From Deltaproteobacteria bacterium UBA5799 (GTDB lineage Bacteria > Desulfobacterota > GWC2-55-46): DNA of 25,100 bases. The translations under genes and the position numbers were made by a program. The DNA lies in assembly GCA_002418185.1 (NCBI GenBank), contig DIDN01000132.1, positions 1-25,100 on the forward strand, given 5' to 3'. Positions 16,658 through 23,842 of this stretch are shown here, piece after piece. The number at the start of each line of letters is the position of its first letter. The stretch's first letter is position 1. The notes below the pieces were generated by a model. That model saw only the letters and a program-made list of their open reading frames with translations. It did no database searches and was not told the origin of the DNA.

Positions 16658-16998
16658 CTGAGGACGATTATCTGCCCGTTCCTGGGATTGTCGTAGCCCA
16701 TCTCGGCGGCCATGCGCTCTATCCTCTCCGGCGACTTCAAGCGCACGTACTCGAGCCTGAGCCTTTTATTCTGCTCCAGGAGGGCCTCTCTCGCGCTATT
16801 CGCCCGCGATATCTCGTAGCCGGCGTTCACGACCATGAGCCTGCTCCAGACGAAGCCGAATACGATAAGCATGGCCGCGAGCGAGGCGGCTACGGCGAGG
16901 TATATGAAACTCAAGTCCCTCGGGTCCCTCTTGGCCTTCACGTCCTGCCCGAGGAGCACCCCCGGGAACTCGAACTTCTTGCTTACCACCTCAGCCAT
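16654..16998 (-). CDS. ftsL: Cell division protein FtsL
   Basis: FtsL is a small bitopic divisome protein that pairs with FtsB and activates FtsWI. The 114-residue product has a cytoplasmic part (1-47), one membrane segment (about 49-70, starting FIYLAVAASLAAML) and a periplasmic coiled-coil (about 75-105, rich in Arg, Glu and Leu). There is little primary sequence conservation, so the call rests on size, topology and position between rsmH and ftsI. The ATG at 16998 is chosen because a perfect AAGGAGG lies 5 bases upstream; the frame is open 22 codons further but without a good ribosome-binding site. It overlaps ftsI by 4 bases. Confidence 0.88.
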   Translation of the reverse strand: MAEVVSKKFEFPGVLLGQDVKAKRDPRDLSFIYLAVAASLAAMLIVFGFVWSRLMVVNAGYEISRANSAREALLEQNKRLRLEYVRLKSPERIERMAAEMGYDNPRNGQIIVLR

Positions 16999-17112
16999 GA
17001 ACGCCTCCTTCTGCTTTTTGCCTCGTACTCCATCTTCACCACATCCTGCCACCGGCCAAGCCATTGGACGGTATACAGGCGACCTTGGAAATTTGAGTTG
17101 CCATGTTCAGAT

Positions 17113-18048
17113 TCAGAGCTTCTCTATGGCGCGCAGCTTCGCGCTTCTGGCCCTCGGGTTACTTTCGACCTCTTTCGCCGAGGGGGCGACCGCCTTTCTC
17201 GTCACAAGCCTTGCCCGCGGCGTCCTCCCGCATACGCAGACCGGGAACTTCGGGGGGCAGATGCAGCCGGTCGCGGCCTCCCTGAACGCGCCCTTGACGA
17301 TCCTGTCCTCGAGGGAATGAAAGGATATGACCACCATCCTGCCGCCCGGCTTGAGGGATTCCATGCCTGCCGCGAGGCCCTCACTCAAGCTCCCGAGCTC
17401 GTCGTTCACCGCTATCCTCAGCGCCTGGAATACGCGCGTGGCAGGGTGGATCCTGCCGCCCCTGTACTTTGCCGGGACCGCCTCGACGACGATGCGCGAT
17501 AGCTCCGCGGTCGTCTCTATCGGCTTTTTTGCCCTCGCCTCGACTATCGCCCTGGCTATCCTCCTCGAATGCGCCTCTTCCCCGTATTCCCTGAATATCC
17601 GAAAAAGCTCGCCCTCTTCGAGCGTATTGACCAGGTCGCGGGCCGTAGGCCCGGAGGACCTGTCCATCCTCATGTCGAGCGCCGCATCGAAGCGGAAGCT
17701 GAAGCCCCGCTCCGGGGTTTCGAGCTGGTATGACGATACGCCGAGGTCCAGGAGCATGCCGTCCACCTGCCCCGCTTCGAGCCGCCCGAGCACCGCGCTT
17801 ACGTTCCTGAAGTCCTCCTTTACGAGCACGGACCTTCCGCCGAAAGGAGCGAGCGCCTTTTGCGCCGCCGCCAGCGCCTCGGAATCCCTGTCCAGGCCTA
17901 TCAGCCTGTTCCCGGGGTTCGCCCTGAGTATCTCGAGTGCGTGACCGCCGCCTCCCACCGTGCCGTCGACATAGGTCCCGGCGCGCGCGCAGCCCAGGTA
18001 GTTTACGGCCTCGGCGGGCATCACAGGGAGGTGCGCGAACTCCGCCAC
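17113..18048 (-). CDS. rsmH: 16S rRNA m4C1402 methyltransferase RsmH (MraW)
   Basis: RsmH methylates N4 of cytidine 1402 in 16S rRNA using S-adenosylmethionine, tuning the ribosomal P site. The 311-residue product starts with FAHLPVMPAEAV and has the SAM-binding DGTVGGGGHALEIL, the LIGLDRDSEAL acidic loop, DGMLLDLGVSSYQLETPERGF and VISFHSLEDRIVK, all typical of the MraW family. The start is a GTG at 18048, 4 bases after the mraZ stop, with no strong ribosome-binding site, so translation is probably coupled to mraZ. A 114-base spacer separates it from ftsL. Confidence 0.96.
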   Translation of the reverse strand: MAEFAHLPVMPAEAVNYLGCARAGTYVDGTVGGGGHALEILRANPGNRLIGLDRDSEALAAAQKALAPFGGRSVLVKEDFRNVSAVLGRLEAGQVDGMLLDLGVSSYQLETPERGFSFRFDAALDMRMDRSSGPTARDLVNTLEEGELFRIFREYGEEAHSRRIARAIVEARAKKPIETTAELSRIVVEAVPAKYRGGRIHPATRVFQALRIAVNDELGSLSEGLAAGMESLKPGGRMVVISFHSLEDRIVKGAFREAATGCICPPKFPVCVCGRTPRARLVTRKAVAPSAKEVESNPRARSAKLRAIEKL

Positions 18049-18052
18049 GGGC

Positions 18053-18487
18053 TCAGAGCCCCAGCCGTTCGAGCGTGCCCACTATCTCGTCGTCCGAAGC
18101 GGCTGCCGCTGCCTGGTCCCAGAGGGGCTTGCTCCATATCTCCATATGCCTGAACGCGCCGATGAGCACGACCTCTTTTTCGAGCCTCGCATAGTCCCTG
18201 AGCGTCTGCGGGACGAGTATCCTGCCGAGCTTGTCAATCGCGCAGTCGGCCGCGCTTGAATAGAAAAAGCGGAGGAACGCCTTGGTGTCCTTCTTGAATT
18301 CCGGCAGGGCGGATATCTTTTCTTCGAGTTTCTGCCATTCGGCAAGGGGGTAGGCTATGAGGCAGCCGTCGTAGTTGGTCACGACGAGGCGGGAATCGTA
18401 TCTCTCGTTCAGCGTCTCCCTGAACCTCGAGGGTATGCTGATCCTTCCCTTGGAATCGATTAGGTGCTCGTACCTGCCCTTGAACAT
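18053..18487 (-). CDS. mraZ: Transcriptional regulator MraZ
   Basis: MraZ is a ring-forming DNA-binding protein with two SpoVT/AbrB-like folds that controls its own dcw operon. The 144-residue product shows both MraZ signatures, DSKGRISIPSRFRE (about residues 11-24) and DKLGRILVPQTLRDYA (about 84-99). The ATG at 18487 has a GGGGAAG element upstream. It is the first gene of the cluster, about 100 nt downstream of the predicted transcription start, with the box array in between, so autoregulation is very likely. Confidence 0.97.
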   Translation of the reverse strand: MFKGRYEHLIDSKGRISIPSRFRETLNERYDSRLVVTNYDGCLIAYPLAEWQKLEEKISALPEFKKDTKAFLRFFYSSAADCAIDKLGRILVPQTLRDYARLEKEVVLIGAFRHMEIWSKPLWDQAAAAASDDEIVGTLERLGL

Positions 18488-18542
18488 CGTTTAACTTCCC
18501 CGGTCTGCATGGAACCAGCGGGTTTAAGGAATGAATTTTATT

Positions 18543-18586
18543 CCACTTGGGAGCCTCTTATACCACTTGATACCACTTTATTCCAC
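18543..18586 (-). promoter_or_regulatory. Probable MraZ operator: 10-bp-phased GTGG boxes
   Basis: On the minus strand GTGG occurs with its first base at 18586, 18576, 18566 and 18546, so three boxes are exactly 10 bp apart. The fourth slot (18553-18556) is degenerate (AGGC) and the fifth is intact. Each box is followed by A or T and an AT-rich spacer (ATAAA, ATCAA, ATAAG, ATAAA). Known MraZ sites are short G-rich boxes repeated with 5-nt spacers between the promoter and mraZ: TGGGN in E. coli and an AAAGTGG-like form in mollicutes. The position just after the predicted start at about 18590 fits repression. Confidence 0.8.
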
Positions 18587-18596
18587 GCGATGGTCA

Positions 18597-18625
18597 ACTA
18601 TATTCCCGATAAAATTCTTTGTCAA
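18597..18625 (-). promoter_or_regulatory. Sigma70-type promoter of the dcw operon
   Basis: TTGACA (18620-18625) and TATAGT (18597-18602) are separated by exactly 17 bp on the minus strand. Transcription is predicted to start near 18590, immediately upstream of the box array and about 100 nt before mraZ. No other strong promoter was seen inside the tightly packed cluster, so much of the 18-kb run could be read from here. Confidence 0.85.
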
Positions 18626-19058
18626 GGGAAATCTGAGAAGGTAACGCTTCAAAAATTCTGAGGAAATCAGCAGTATTCAACTTATAGTAGAAGGGGCTTC
18701 AAGGGATACTATTAGTGGGGGCTCAAATACGGCAAGGGGCCTGATTATCTCTTATTTTCGGTTCTGAAACGGGACTGGCGGCCTGCGGTGGGATGGCAAG
18801 GCGGGCGCCTGCTTTGTTCACAGAGCGACCCTGTTGAGGGCTGCGGGTTTGTGATTTTCAAACGGGCCGGGGATGCAGAACGAGGCCTTCCCCTTCGTTT
18901 CACTCAGGGCTTCGGCTCACTCGCTCAGCGCGAGCTTGGAGGCCCCGTTCATGGGTGGGGGGAGGAGGCGAGACCGCGAACACCTTGACACCGAACCGCG
19001 CGGAAGCGCGGAAAAAGTTTTTTCAAGAAAGTTAACGAATGCCCGGCGCTCAACCGCC
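18626..19058. other. Non-coding stretch between the TPR gene and the dcw promoter
   Basis: No convincing gene is present. Short open frames on the plus strand lack ribosome-binding sites and recognisable content. The part at 18885-18960 is rich in CTC/GCTC and GAGC tracts, including CTCGCTCAGCGCGAGC, similar in texture to the far right end of the window. A hairpin at 18996-19011 is listed separately. Just upstream of the dcw promoter, on the minus strand, CTGA-TTTCC-TCAG followed by AATTTTTG (near 18652-18671) is a weak terminator-like element. Confidence 0.5.
18996..19011 (+). terminator. Strong short hairpin, possible terminator element
   Basis: CCGCGC (18996-19001) and GCGCGG (19006-19011) close a GGAA loop, which is a GNRA tetraloop when read on the plus strand. 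It is followed on the plus strand by AAAAAG then six T. The TPR gene is transcribed on the minus strand; in that sense the A/T tract comes before the hairpin and the next bases (TTCGGTGTC) are not a T-run. It is therefore not a textbook terminator for that gene and may act only as a 3'-end stabiliser. Confidence 0.35.
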
Positions 19059-19904
19059 TCAGATGGGCTTTTCCATGATCCCCTGGTTCCCCCTTATCCT
19101 CTCGAACCTTTCGAGTATGACCTCGGCCCTGTACTTGTAATCGGCGGCCACCCTGTTCGAGGGGTCGAGATTGAGGACCATGTCCCATTCCTTTATGGCC
19201 AGTTCCATATCCTCGCTCTGGAAGTGCGCGATGCCGTTCCTCAGGTGCTTTTCAACTGCCTTGTCCCGCTCGGAGACGGCCCTCTCAAGGAGGTCCTTCG
19301 CGTTCATATACGAAGGGAATATCCGCAGGGCGGCCGTGAACTCCTCGATCGCCCTGTGGTATGCGCCTGAATCGAGATAGACCTTGCCCTTGAGGTAATG
19401 GAGGTTGGCCAGGTCCTCGGGCGCGTCCTCCTTTGCGATCATCCTTTTCACCGCGGCGGAAGCGGTCTTCTTTTCGGCGTTATCAGGGGCTTTCCTTGCC
19501 GTTTCGGGCCTGAGTAGCGCATCTCCGGACCTCATCGCCTCGGTCACGAGCTCGAGCTTTCGCCTGGCAAGCACGTTCTCGGGGTTGTGCCTGAGCGAGT
19601 CCCTGTACTCTGCAGCCGCCTTCGACAGTATACCCGCCCTCTCGTAGTCCTCGGCCATCTCCATGTGCCTCCTCGACAGCTGCATGGAGATGGAGTTTAT
19701 GTCCTGCAGGAGCTTCCTTGACGCCTTGTAATTCGGGTCGCTCCTGGGTATCCTGCTCGCCTTCTTCCGGGCCTCGGAGAGCCGCCCGTTCTCATACAGC
19801 AGGACGGCCCTGTCGTACTCGGTGCCCTGCGCGTACCGCGAGGACATCTGCACGCACCCGGCCATGAAGACGAAGAGCGCCAACACCGACAGCCTAAATA
19901 ACAA
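19059..19904 (-). CDS. TPR-repeat lipoprotein
   Basis: The 281-residue product has a short signal peptide ending in a lipobox (FMAGC, lipidated Cys17), so it should be anchored in an outer or inner membrane facing the periplasm. The mature part is almost all helical with tetratricopeptide-like repeats at about 29-58, 80-110, 168-199 and 220-251 (for example ending in HNPEN, IFPSY and LDPSN). A Lys/Ala-rich linker (about 130-160) splits the repeats in two pairs. TPRs mediate protein contacts; no enzyme motif is seen. The start is a TTG at 19904 with a perfect AAGGAGG six bases upstream, inside the end of the cyclase gene (11-base overlap), so the two are co-transcribed. Specific function is unknown. 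Confidence 0.88.
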   Translation of the reverse strand: MLFRLSVLALFVFMAGCVQMSSRYAQGTEYDRAVLLYENGRLSEARKKASRIPRSDPNYKASRKLLQDINSISMQLSRRHMEMAEDYERAGILSKAAAEYRDSLRHNPENVLARRKLELVTEAMRSGDALLRPETARKAPDNAEKKTASAAVKRMIAKEDAPEDLANLHYLKGKVYLDSGAYHRAIEEFTAALRIFPSYMNAKDLLERAVSERDKAVEKHLRNGIAHFQSEDMELAIKEWDMVLNLDPSNRVAADYKYRAEVILERFERIRGNQGIMEKPI

Positions 19905-21336
19905 AGCCTTCCTCCTTGAGCTCCCTGCACGCGAGTCCTACGACACCTTCCACCTCGCCCTTCCAGCGCGGCGCGAGCCCCTTTATGTTGTAGAGCGTGA
20001 CCGGCTTGTCGAAGCCCTTCAAGTATACGCCCCGCATCTCGTCGGCGACCACGTCCGCCGCCACCCTGCTGTATATGAACTCGCTTACGAGTATCTCCCC
20101 GCCCCTTGCGAGGTCGGTAAGCCTCGACGCCGTGTTTACCGGGTCGCCCACCGCGGTATACTCCATCCTGACGCTTGAGCCCATGTTCCCGACTATGACC
20201 TCTCCGGCGTCGAGGCCTATGCCCATCTCGAAGGCCGTTTCTCCGCGCTCCGCCCGTAGCGAGTTCATCCTCTCGACCGCGAGCTTCACTGCCATCGCCG
20301 CCTTTACGCCCTGATCGAGGTGCGAAAGGCTCCTTATCGGCGAACCGAAAACGCTCATGGCCGCGTCGCCTATGAACTTGTCTATCGTGCCCTCGAACCT
20401 GAAAACAATGTCGGTTACGACCGTAAAGTACCTGTTGAGGAGGTCGACTATCTCCTCCGGCTCCATCTTCCGGGACATTGAAGTGAAGCCCCGGATGTCC
20501 GCGAAGAAGACCGTGACCTCCCTCCTGTGCCCCCCGAGCCTTACGCGCTCCGGGTCCCTGAATATCTCGTCGGCCACGTGCCGGCTGACGTAGCGGTTCA
20601 GCACGCCCCTCAGTATCTCCTTTTTCTTCAGGTCCGAGGCCATCCTGTTGAACGAGGCCACAAGGTCCCCTATCTCGTCCTTTCTCTTCTCAGGTATCCG
20701 GTAGTCGAAATTGCCGAGGGCTATTTCCCTTGTGCCCTGGAAGAGCCTGAAGACCGGGCGCAAGAGGCCCGATGCGAGGGGTATGGAGATGAGCGTGACG
20801 GCCCCGGCCACCATGAACCCTATAACGGTCACCCTCCCTACCGCGCGTCTTACCTGCTCCCTTACGAAGCCCTTAGAGAAGGACACCACCGTGTAGCCCA
20901 CCGTCGTGTCCCTGAATACTATCGGCGAGACGAAGGTTATGGACTCCTCGTCTCCGTGGTCTATCGTCCACGGCGCCGCCTCGCCGTGCCTGGCCATTAC
21001 GAGGCCAGTGTCGAAGAGGACGAACTCCCCGCCCGCCTCCAGCACGTCCTTGTGCGCCTCCACCTCGAACCTGTGGTTCAGGATGTAGGCGTCGTGTATC
21101 CCAGGGTACTTGAGTATGTTCTGGACGGCGAGCGTCATCCCGAGCGTGTCCTTCTGCATGAAGGGCATCTTGGCGTCGTTAGCGAACTCGTGGGTAATGG
21201 TGCCGGCCATGGAGCGGAGCTGCTCCTCGAGGTCGGACTTGTGCTGCAATATGAGGATCGCGCCTATGGAAACCGTGGCCGCGAAAAGGAGGGTCGAGAG
21301 AATGACCGCCAGCTTTATCTTGATGCCTATCTTCAA
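19894..21336 (-). CDS. Membrane class III adenylate cyclase with HAMP domain
   Basis: The product (480 residues from TTG 21336) has a membrane helix (about 9-30), an extracytoplasmic sensor region (about 31-167), a second helix (about 169-191), a HAMP domain (about 192-245) and a class III cyclase domain (about 270-450). The catalytic set looks complete: metal-binding Asp280 (FADIRGFT) and Asp324 (IGDAAM), Lys320 and Asp398 expected to select adenine, and Asn401/Arg405 (VNTASRL) for the transition state. It should make cAMP in response to an unknown external signal. The frame is open to 21489, but that extension is Arg/Pro/Ala-rich with no domain; the ribosome-binding site at 21336 is weak, so the start is uncertain. 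Confidence 0.92.
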   Translation of the reverse strand: MKIGIKIKLAVILSTLLFAATVSIGAILILQHKSDLEEQLRSMAGTITHEFANDAKMPFMQKDTLGMTLAVQNILKYPGIHDAYILNHRFEVEAHKDVLEAGGEFVLFDTGLVMARHGEAAPWTIDHGDEESITFVSPIVFRDTTVGYTVVSFSKGFVREQVRRAVGRVTVIGFMVAGAVTLISIPLASGLLRPVFRLFQGTREIALGNFDYRIPEKRKDEIGDLVASFNRMASDLKKKEILRGVLNRYVSRHVADEIFRDPERVRLGGHRREVTVFFADIRGFTSMSRKMEPEEIVDLLNRYFTVVTDIVFRFEGTIDKFIGDAAMSVFGSPIRSLSHLDQGVKAAMAVKLAVERMNSLRAERGETAFEMGIGLDAGEVIVGNMGSSVRMEYTAVGDPVNTASRLTDLARGGEILVSEFIYSRVAADVVADEMRGVYLKGFDKPVTLYNIKGLAPRWKGEVEGVVGLACRELKEEGFVI

Positions 21337-21504
21337 AGTCCGACCGTCCCGATTGGAGGGGGCAGGTGGAGGAGCGCGCTTTCCGGGGACAGCCCTGCCC
21401 GTTGCCGGCCCCCGGACAGCGCTGCGGAACGGGCGACTGCGGCGAACCGCACGGGCGATGTCCTGGCCTGGCGCGCTACGAAAACACAAGTATGGCTGCG
21501 ATGC

Positions 21505-21522
21505 CCGTGACCGGAGTCACGG
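21505..21522 (-). other. Stable hairpin with UNCG-type loop upstream of the cyclase
   Basis: On the minus strand CCGTGAC and GTCACGG form a perfect 7-bp stem closed by a TCCG loop with a C-G closing pair, the arrangement of very stable UNCG tetraloops. It lies about 170 bases before the preferred cyclase start, within the spacer after rnpB. No T-run follows, so it is not a terminator. It may be part of a structured leader. Confidence 0.45.
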
Positions 21523-21696
21523 AAAGCACTTACGGGAAATGAGAGACTTCCGGAGAGATTAAGGCCGGTCGATTAAATAACGGGGGCGCAACGGATTAAA
21601 TCCCTTTAAGAACGGGACAGAAACAGGACTGCTCCATGGATTTCAGAGCGAGCGCGTGCCGTACCTCTCCTTGCTTCCAATACGATTATTCCCGAA

Positions 21697-21750
21697 CATC
21701 TTTCGATGACTGCCTCCGAAACCGCCCTTCCGGGCGGCGTTCAGAGGCAG
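21697..21750 (-). other. Two adjacent hairpins just downstream of rnpB
   Basis: Outer stem CTGCCTC (21710-21716)/GAGGCAG (21744-21750) with inner stem CCGCCC (21722-21727)/GGGCGG (21732-21737) forms a bipartite hairpin 15 bases past the end of RNase P RNA. One base further along, CATC-GAAA-GATG (minus strand, 21708-21697) is a small GNRA-loop hairpin. The spacer 21337-21765 otherwise contains no gene that I can support. The hairpins may serve rnpB 3'-end formation or be a separate structured RNA. Confidence 0.45.
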
Positions 21751-21765
21751 CCCTGACCTGAAAAA

Positions 21766-22139
21766 CGCCGGAGGCTGCCTTAAGCCGGATTCTGTTCCCG
21801 GTCGAAACCGGGCGGCGGCCATTCGTCTGGGCCTGCCGTTGCCGGCAGGCTCGAGCGGCCAACCCGTTCCGCCCTCCCGAAGGAAAAGGACGGGCAGTCC
21901 TTGATGCGGAACCTATTTGGCCTTGCACCGGGAGGGGGTTGCCAAGCCCTGCCGGTCGCCCGGCAGGCTGGTGGGCTCTTACCCCGCCTTTTCACCCTTA
22001 CCGCCCTTTCGGGCGGCGGTATTTTTTCTGTGGCCCTTTCCCTGGGGTCGCCCCCGGTCGCCGTTAGCGACCTCCCTGCCCTGTGGTGTCCGGACTTTCC
22101 TCCGGCCCGAAGGCCGGCGGCCGCCGGCAGCCTCCGGCG
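21766..22139 (-). ncRNA. rnpB: RNase P RNA (A type)
   Basis: This is the catalytic RNA that removes 5' leaders from tRNA precursors. On the minus strand the universal landmarks appear in order: GAGGAAAGTCCGGAC (22102-22088), the GGTAAGGGTGAAAAGG segment (near 22002-21987), AGACGAATG (21828-21820) and ACAGAATCCGGCTTA (21795-21781). The ends pair as a perfect 14-bp P1 helix (22139-22126 with 21779-21766), which sets the boundaries at about 374 nt, normal for type A. The 3' strand of P1 is directly followed by TTTTT (21765-21761), so P1's own 3' side sits at a U-run that may help end the transcript. Confidence 0.96.
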
Positions 22140-22144
22140 GATAT

Positions 22145-22174
22145 AATATTACACTATCTCGACGAAGATTTAAA
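22145..22174 (-). promoter_or_regulatory. Probable rnpB promoter
   Basis: TAATAT (22145-22150) lies 6-7 bases before the first base of RNase P RNA. TTTAAA (22169-22174) lies 18 bp further upstream as a moderate -35 match. The positional agreement with the independently defined 5' end of the RNA is the main support. Confidence 0.5.
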
Positions 22175-22192
22175 GACCGATAAGGCCGGTCT
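22174..22192 (-). terminator. Weak terminator-like hairpin between the RNase HI gene and rnpB
   Basis: On the minus strand AGACCG and CGGTCT form a 6-bp stem around a 7-nt loop, followed by only two further T and then AAAT. It ends the stretch 22193-22349 after the RNase HI-family gene, in which I see no gene or strong signal. It overlaps the -35 region proposed for rnpB. Confidence 0.35.
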
Positions 22193-22349
22193 CCGGATTC
22201 AAAATTGGCAACTCTGAAAATTAGAGATTTTTCACGCAATCAAGGCCGGGAATAAAAAGCGGCGCATTATATGACGATATGTGGGCATTTTTACTCACGT
22301 AACCACCTGGAGTCCGGGGAAAAGATTCAATTTTTATAGTCGCCGATAT

Positions 22350-22928
22350 TTACTGCCCCCGCCGCTCGATGGCCTCGTTTGCCAGCTTGTCCGCAAGGCT
22401 GTTCTCTTCCCTGTAGACGTGGACTATCTTTGAGGTCCTGAAGCCCTTCATGAGCCGCGCCGCCTCCTCGTAAAAGGGCTTTAGCTCCTCGCTTTTCACC
22501 CTGTACGCCCCGTTCATCTGCCTGACGACAAGCTCGGAGTCCGCAAAGACCTCTATGTCGCGCAGGCCCATCGACCTGGCCTCCGTAAGCGCCATCACGA
22601 GGGCGCTGTACTCGGCCATGTTGTTGGTGGCGATGCCGAGGTATTTCCTGAGCTCCCTTACGACCTTGCCCCGAGGGTCTTTTATGACAGCGCCCGCGCC
22701 TGCCTCTCCGGGGTTGCCGCGCGACGCGCCGTCCACACGGAGTTCATAAGGCCCGGAAAGCGGGGGCGCGAAAAGGGGCTCCTCCACGGGCTCGCCTGCG
22801 AGGCCCTTCAATATGGCCCTCGCCTCGCGTTCCGTAATGCCGAGCCGTTTGACGGCGGCCCTTACGTCAAGTGTGTCGGAAAGCTCTTTAAGGAATTTCG
22901 TTACGAGGTCGTTGTCCCTTCGGGACAT
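22350..22928 (-). CDS. RNase HI-family protein with N-terminal helical domain
   Basis: The 192-residue product has a C-terminal RNase HI fold (about residues 60-190) with all four acidic catalytic positions: Asp66 (RVDGASRGNPG), Glu106 (NMAEYSAL), Asp130 (FADSELVV) and Asp180 (ENSLADKLANEAI). It should cut the RNA strand of RNA-DNA hybrids with Mg2+/Mn2+. It resembles the archaeal/Bacillus-type RNase HI group rather than E. coli RnhA. Residues 1-50 form a short charged helical region, possibly helix-turn-helix-like (AAVKRLGITEREARAIL), of unknown role. The ATG abuts the stop of the preceding cdsZ-type gene (TAGATG), so the two are translated together. Confidence 0.9.
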   Translation of the reverse strand: MSRRDNDLVTKFLKELSDTLDVRAAVKRLGITEREARAILKGLAGEPVEEPLFAPPLSGPYELRVDGASRGNPGEAGAGAVIKDPRGKVVRELRKYLGIATNNMAEYSALVMALTEARSMGLRDIEVFADSELVVRQMNGAYRVKSEELKPFYEEAARLMKGFRTSKIVHVYREENSLADKLANEAIERRGQ

Positions 22929-23660
22929 CTATACGGCCTCTAATTCGCCCTGGGGCAGCTCTGCATAGAGTAGCCGGTGGCAATGGGGGCAGGACTGGAG
23001 CTCTTCGGTGCCTTTTTTAAGCATGATATATATCTGCGGTGGTATGTGGGTGAAGCAGCCCTGGCATATCTCTTCCTTTACCAGCACGAGTCCGAGGCCG
23101 CCCCTCCTCGACCGGATCATATCGTACTTCCTGATGATATCCGGCCTGACGGGCGCCTTCTTCACGTCTCTCGCCCTGAGCTTTTCCTCCTGTGCCGACT
23201 TCCAGCCTTCCTTCCTGGCCTCGAGCTCGCCTGAGAGCCTGTCGAATTCCTCCTGACGGGCCTGGAGCTCTTCTTTTATCCTGGCAAGCTCCGTCTCTTT
23301 TTCCTGGACCCTGGCCATGAGGGCGGCCTTCTCCTGCTCGCCCTGCTTCCGGGCCTTGTTGGCGCTGTTTATCTCTTTTGTTATCGCGTTGAGCTCCCTG
23401 TCGTTCTTTACGGAGTTGAGCCTGCCTTCGTCCTTCGATATCCTCTCGGCGCTCTCCCGTATCCTGTCCTCGATGCCATTGAGCTGTTCCCTTAGGGCCG
23501 CAAGGCCCTCCTCCATGGCGGCTGCCGTCTTCCCGGCGCTTTCGAGCTCGGCCCCGAGCCCGTCCATCCTGGCCATGTATTCCTTTTCCTCTTCCCCCAG
23601 GGACTTTATCTCGAGGTCTATCCGCTGTATCTCTTCAAGGATTCTCAAAGTCTCTAACAA
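22929..23660 (-). CDS. CdsZ-type protein: long coiled coil with C4 zinc ribbon
   Basis: The 243-residue product is an almost continuous coiled coil up to about residue 160 (Glu/Lys/Arg/Leu-rich), then a linker, then a zinc ribbon with Cys199-x2-Cys202 (CQGC) and Cys224-x2-Cys227 (CPHC). The layout matches the zf-RING_7 family, including CT398/CdsZ of Chlamydia and HP0958 (FlgZ) of Helicobacter; members have been tied to secretion chaperoning, RNA binding and other roles, so the function here is open. The start is a TTG at 23660, supported by GGAGG six bases upstream. It begins 22 bases after the tRNA and probably shares its transcript. Confidence 0.88.
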   Translation of the reverse strand: MLETLRILEEIQRIDLEIKSLGEEEKEYMARMDGLGAELESAGKTAAAMEEGLAALREQLNGIEDRIRESAERISKDEGRLNSVKNDRELNAITKEINSANKARKQGEQEKAALMARVQEKETELARIKEELQARQEEFDRLSGELEARKEGWKSAQEEKLRARDVKKAPVRPDIIRKYDMIRSRRGGLGLVLVKEEICQGCFTHIPPQIYIMLKKGTEELQSCPHCHRLLYAELPQGELEAV

Positions 23661-23682
23661 TAATGCCTCCAGGACTGGATTT

Positions 23683-23758
23683 TGGTGGGCCCACCTGGAC
23701 TCGAACCAGGGACCGACCGGTTATGAGCCGGTGGCTCTTCCAACTGAGCTATGGGCCC
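23683..23758 (-). tRNA. tRNA with CAU anticodon, probably tRNA-Ile2 (lysidine type)
   Basis: A full 76-nt cloverleaf is present with encoded CCA: acceptor GGGCCCA/TGGGCCC, D arm GCTC/GAGC, anticodon stem ACCGG/CCGGT with loop CTCATAA (anticodon at 23725-23723), 5-base variable loop CGGTC, and T arm CCTGG/CCAGG with loop TTCGAGT. CAU can be initiator Met, elongator Met or Ile2. The first base pair is G-C and the anticodon stem lacks three consecutive G-C pairs, so it is not an initiator. The C4-G69 and C5-G68 pairs match features recognised by TilS in tRNA-Ile2, which favours that identity over elongator Met. Confidence 0.93.
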
Positions 23759-23842
23759 TTATTGCGCAGTAGACTTGCGGAAAGCAGGGGGCCCCGGAAC
23801 GGATGCGGGCTGATTGGTCGCTCCCCCGTTAGTCAATATGTT

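Noticed and set aside
18885..18960. Possible CRISPR-like or tandem repeat from recurring CTC/GCTC tracts
   Set aside because: No regular repeat-spacer periodicity was seen; it is only biased composition with small dyads.
18788..19370. Plus-strand open frames near the end of the TPR gene
   Set aside because: No ribosome-binding site, low-complexity composition, and overlap with the well-supported TPR lipoprotein.
21337..21489. N-terminal extension of the adenylate cyclase to 21489
   Set aside because: The extra 51 residues are Arg/Pro/Ala-rich with no signal or domain, and the membrane helix starts right after the TTG at 21336. Kept as an alternative only, because the ribosome-binding site at 21336 is weak.
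21686..22239. Open frames within the RNase P RNA on both strands
   Set aside because: The sequence is fully explained by rnpB landmarks and its terminal P1 helix.
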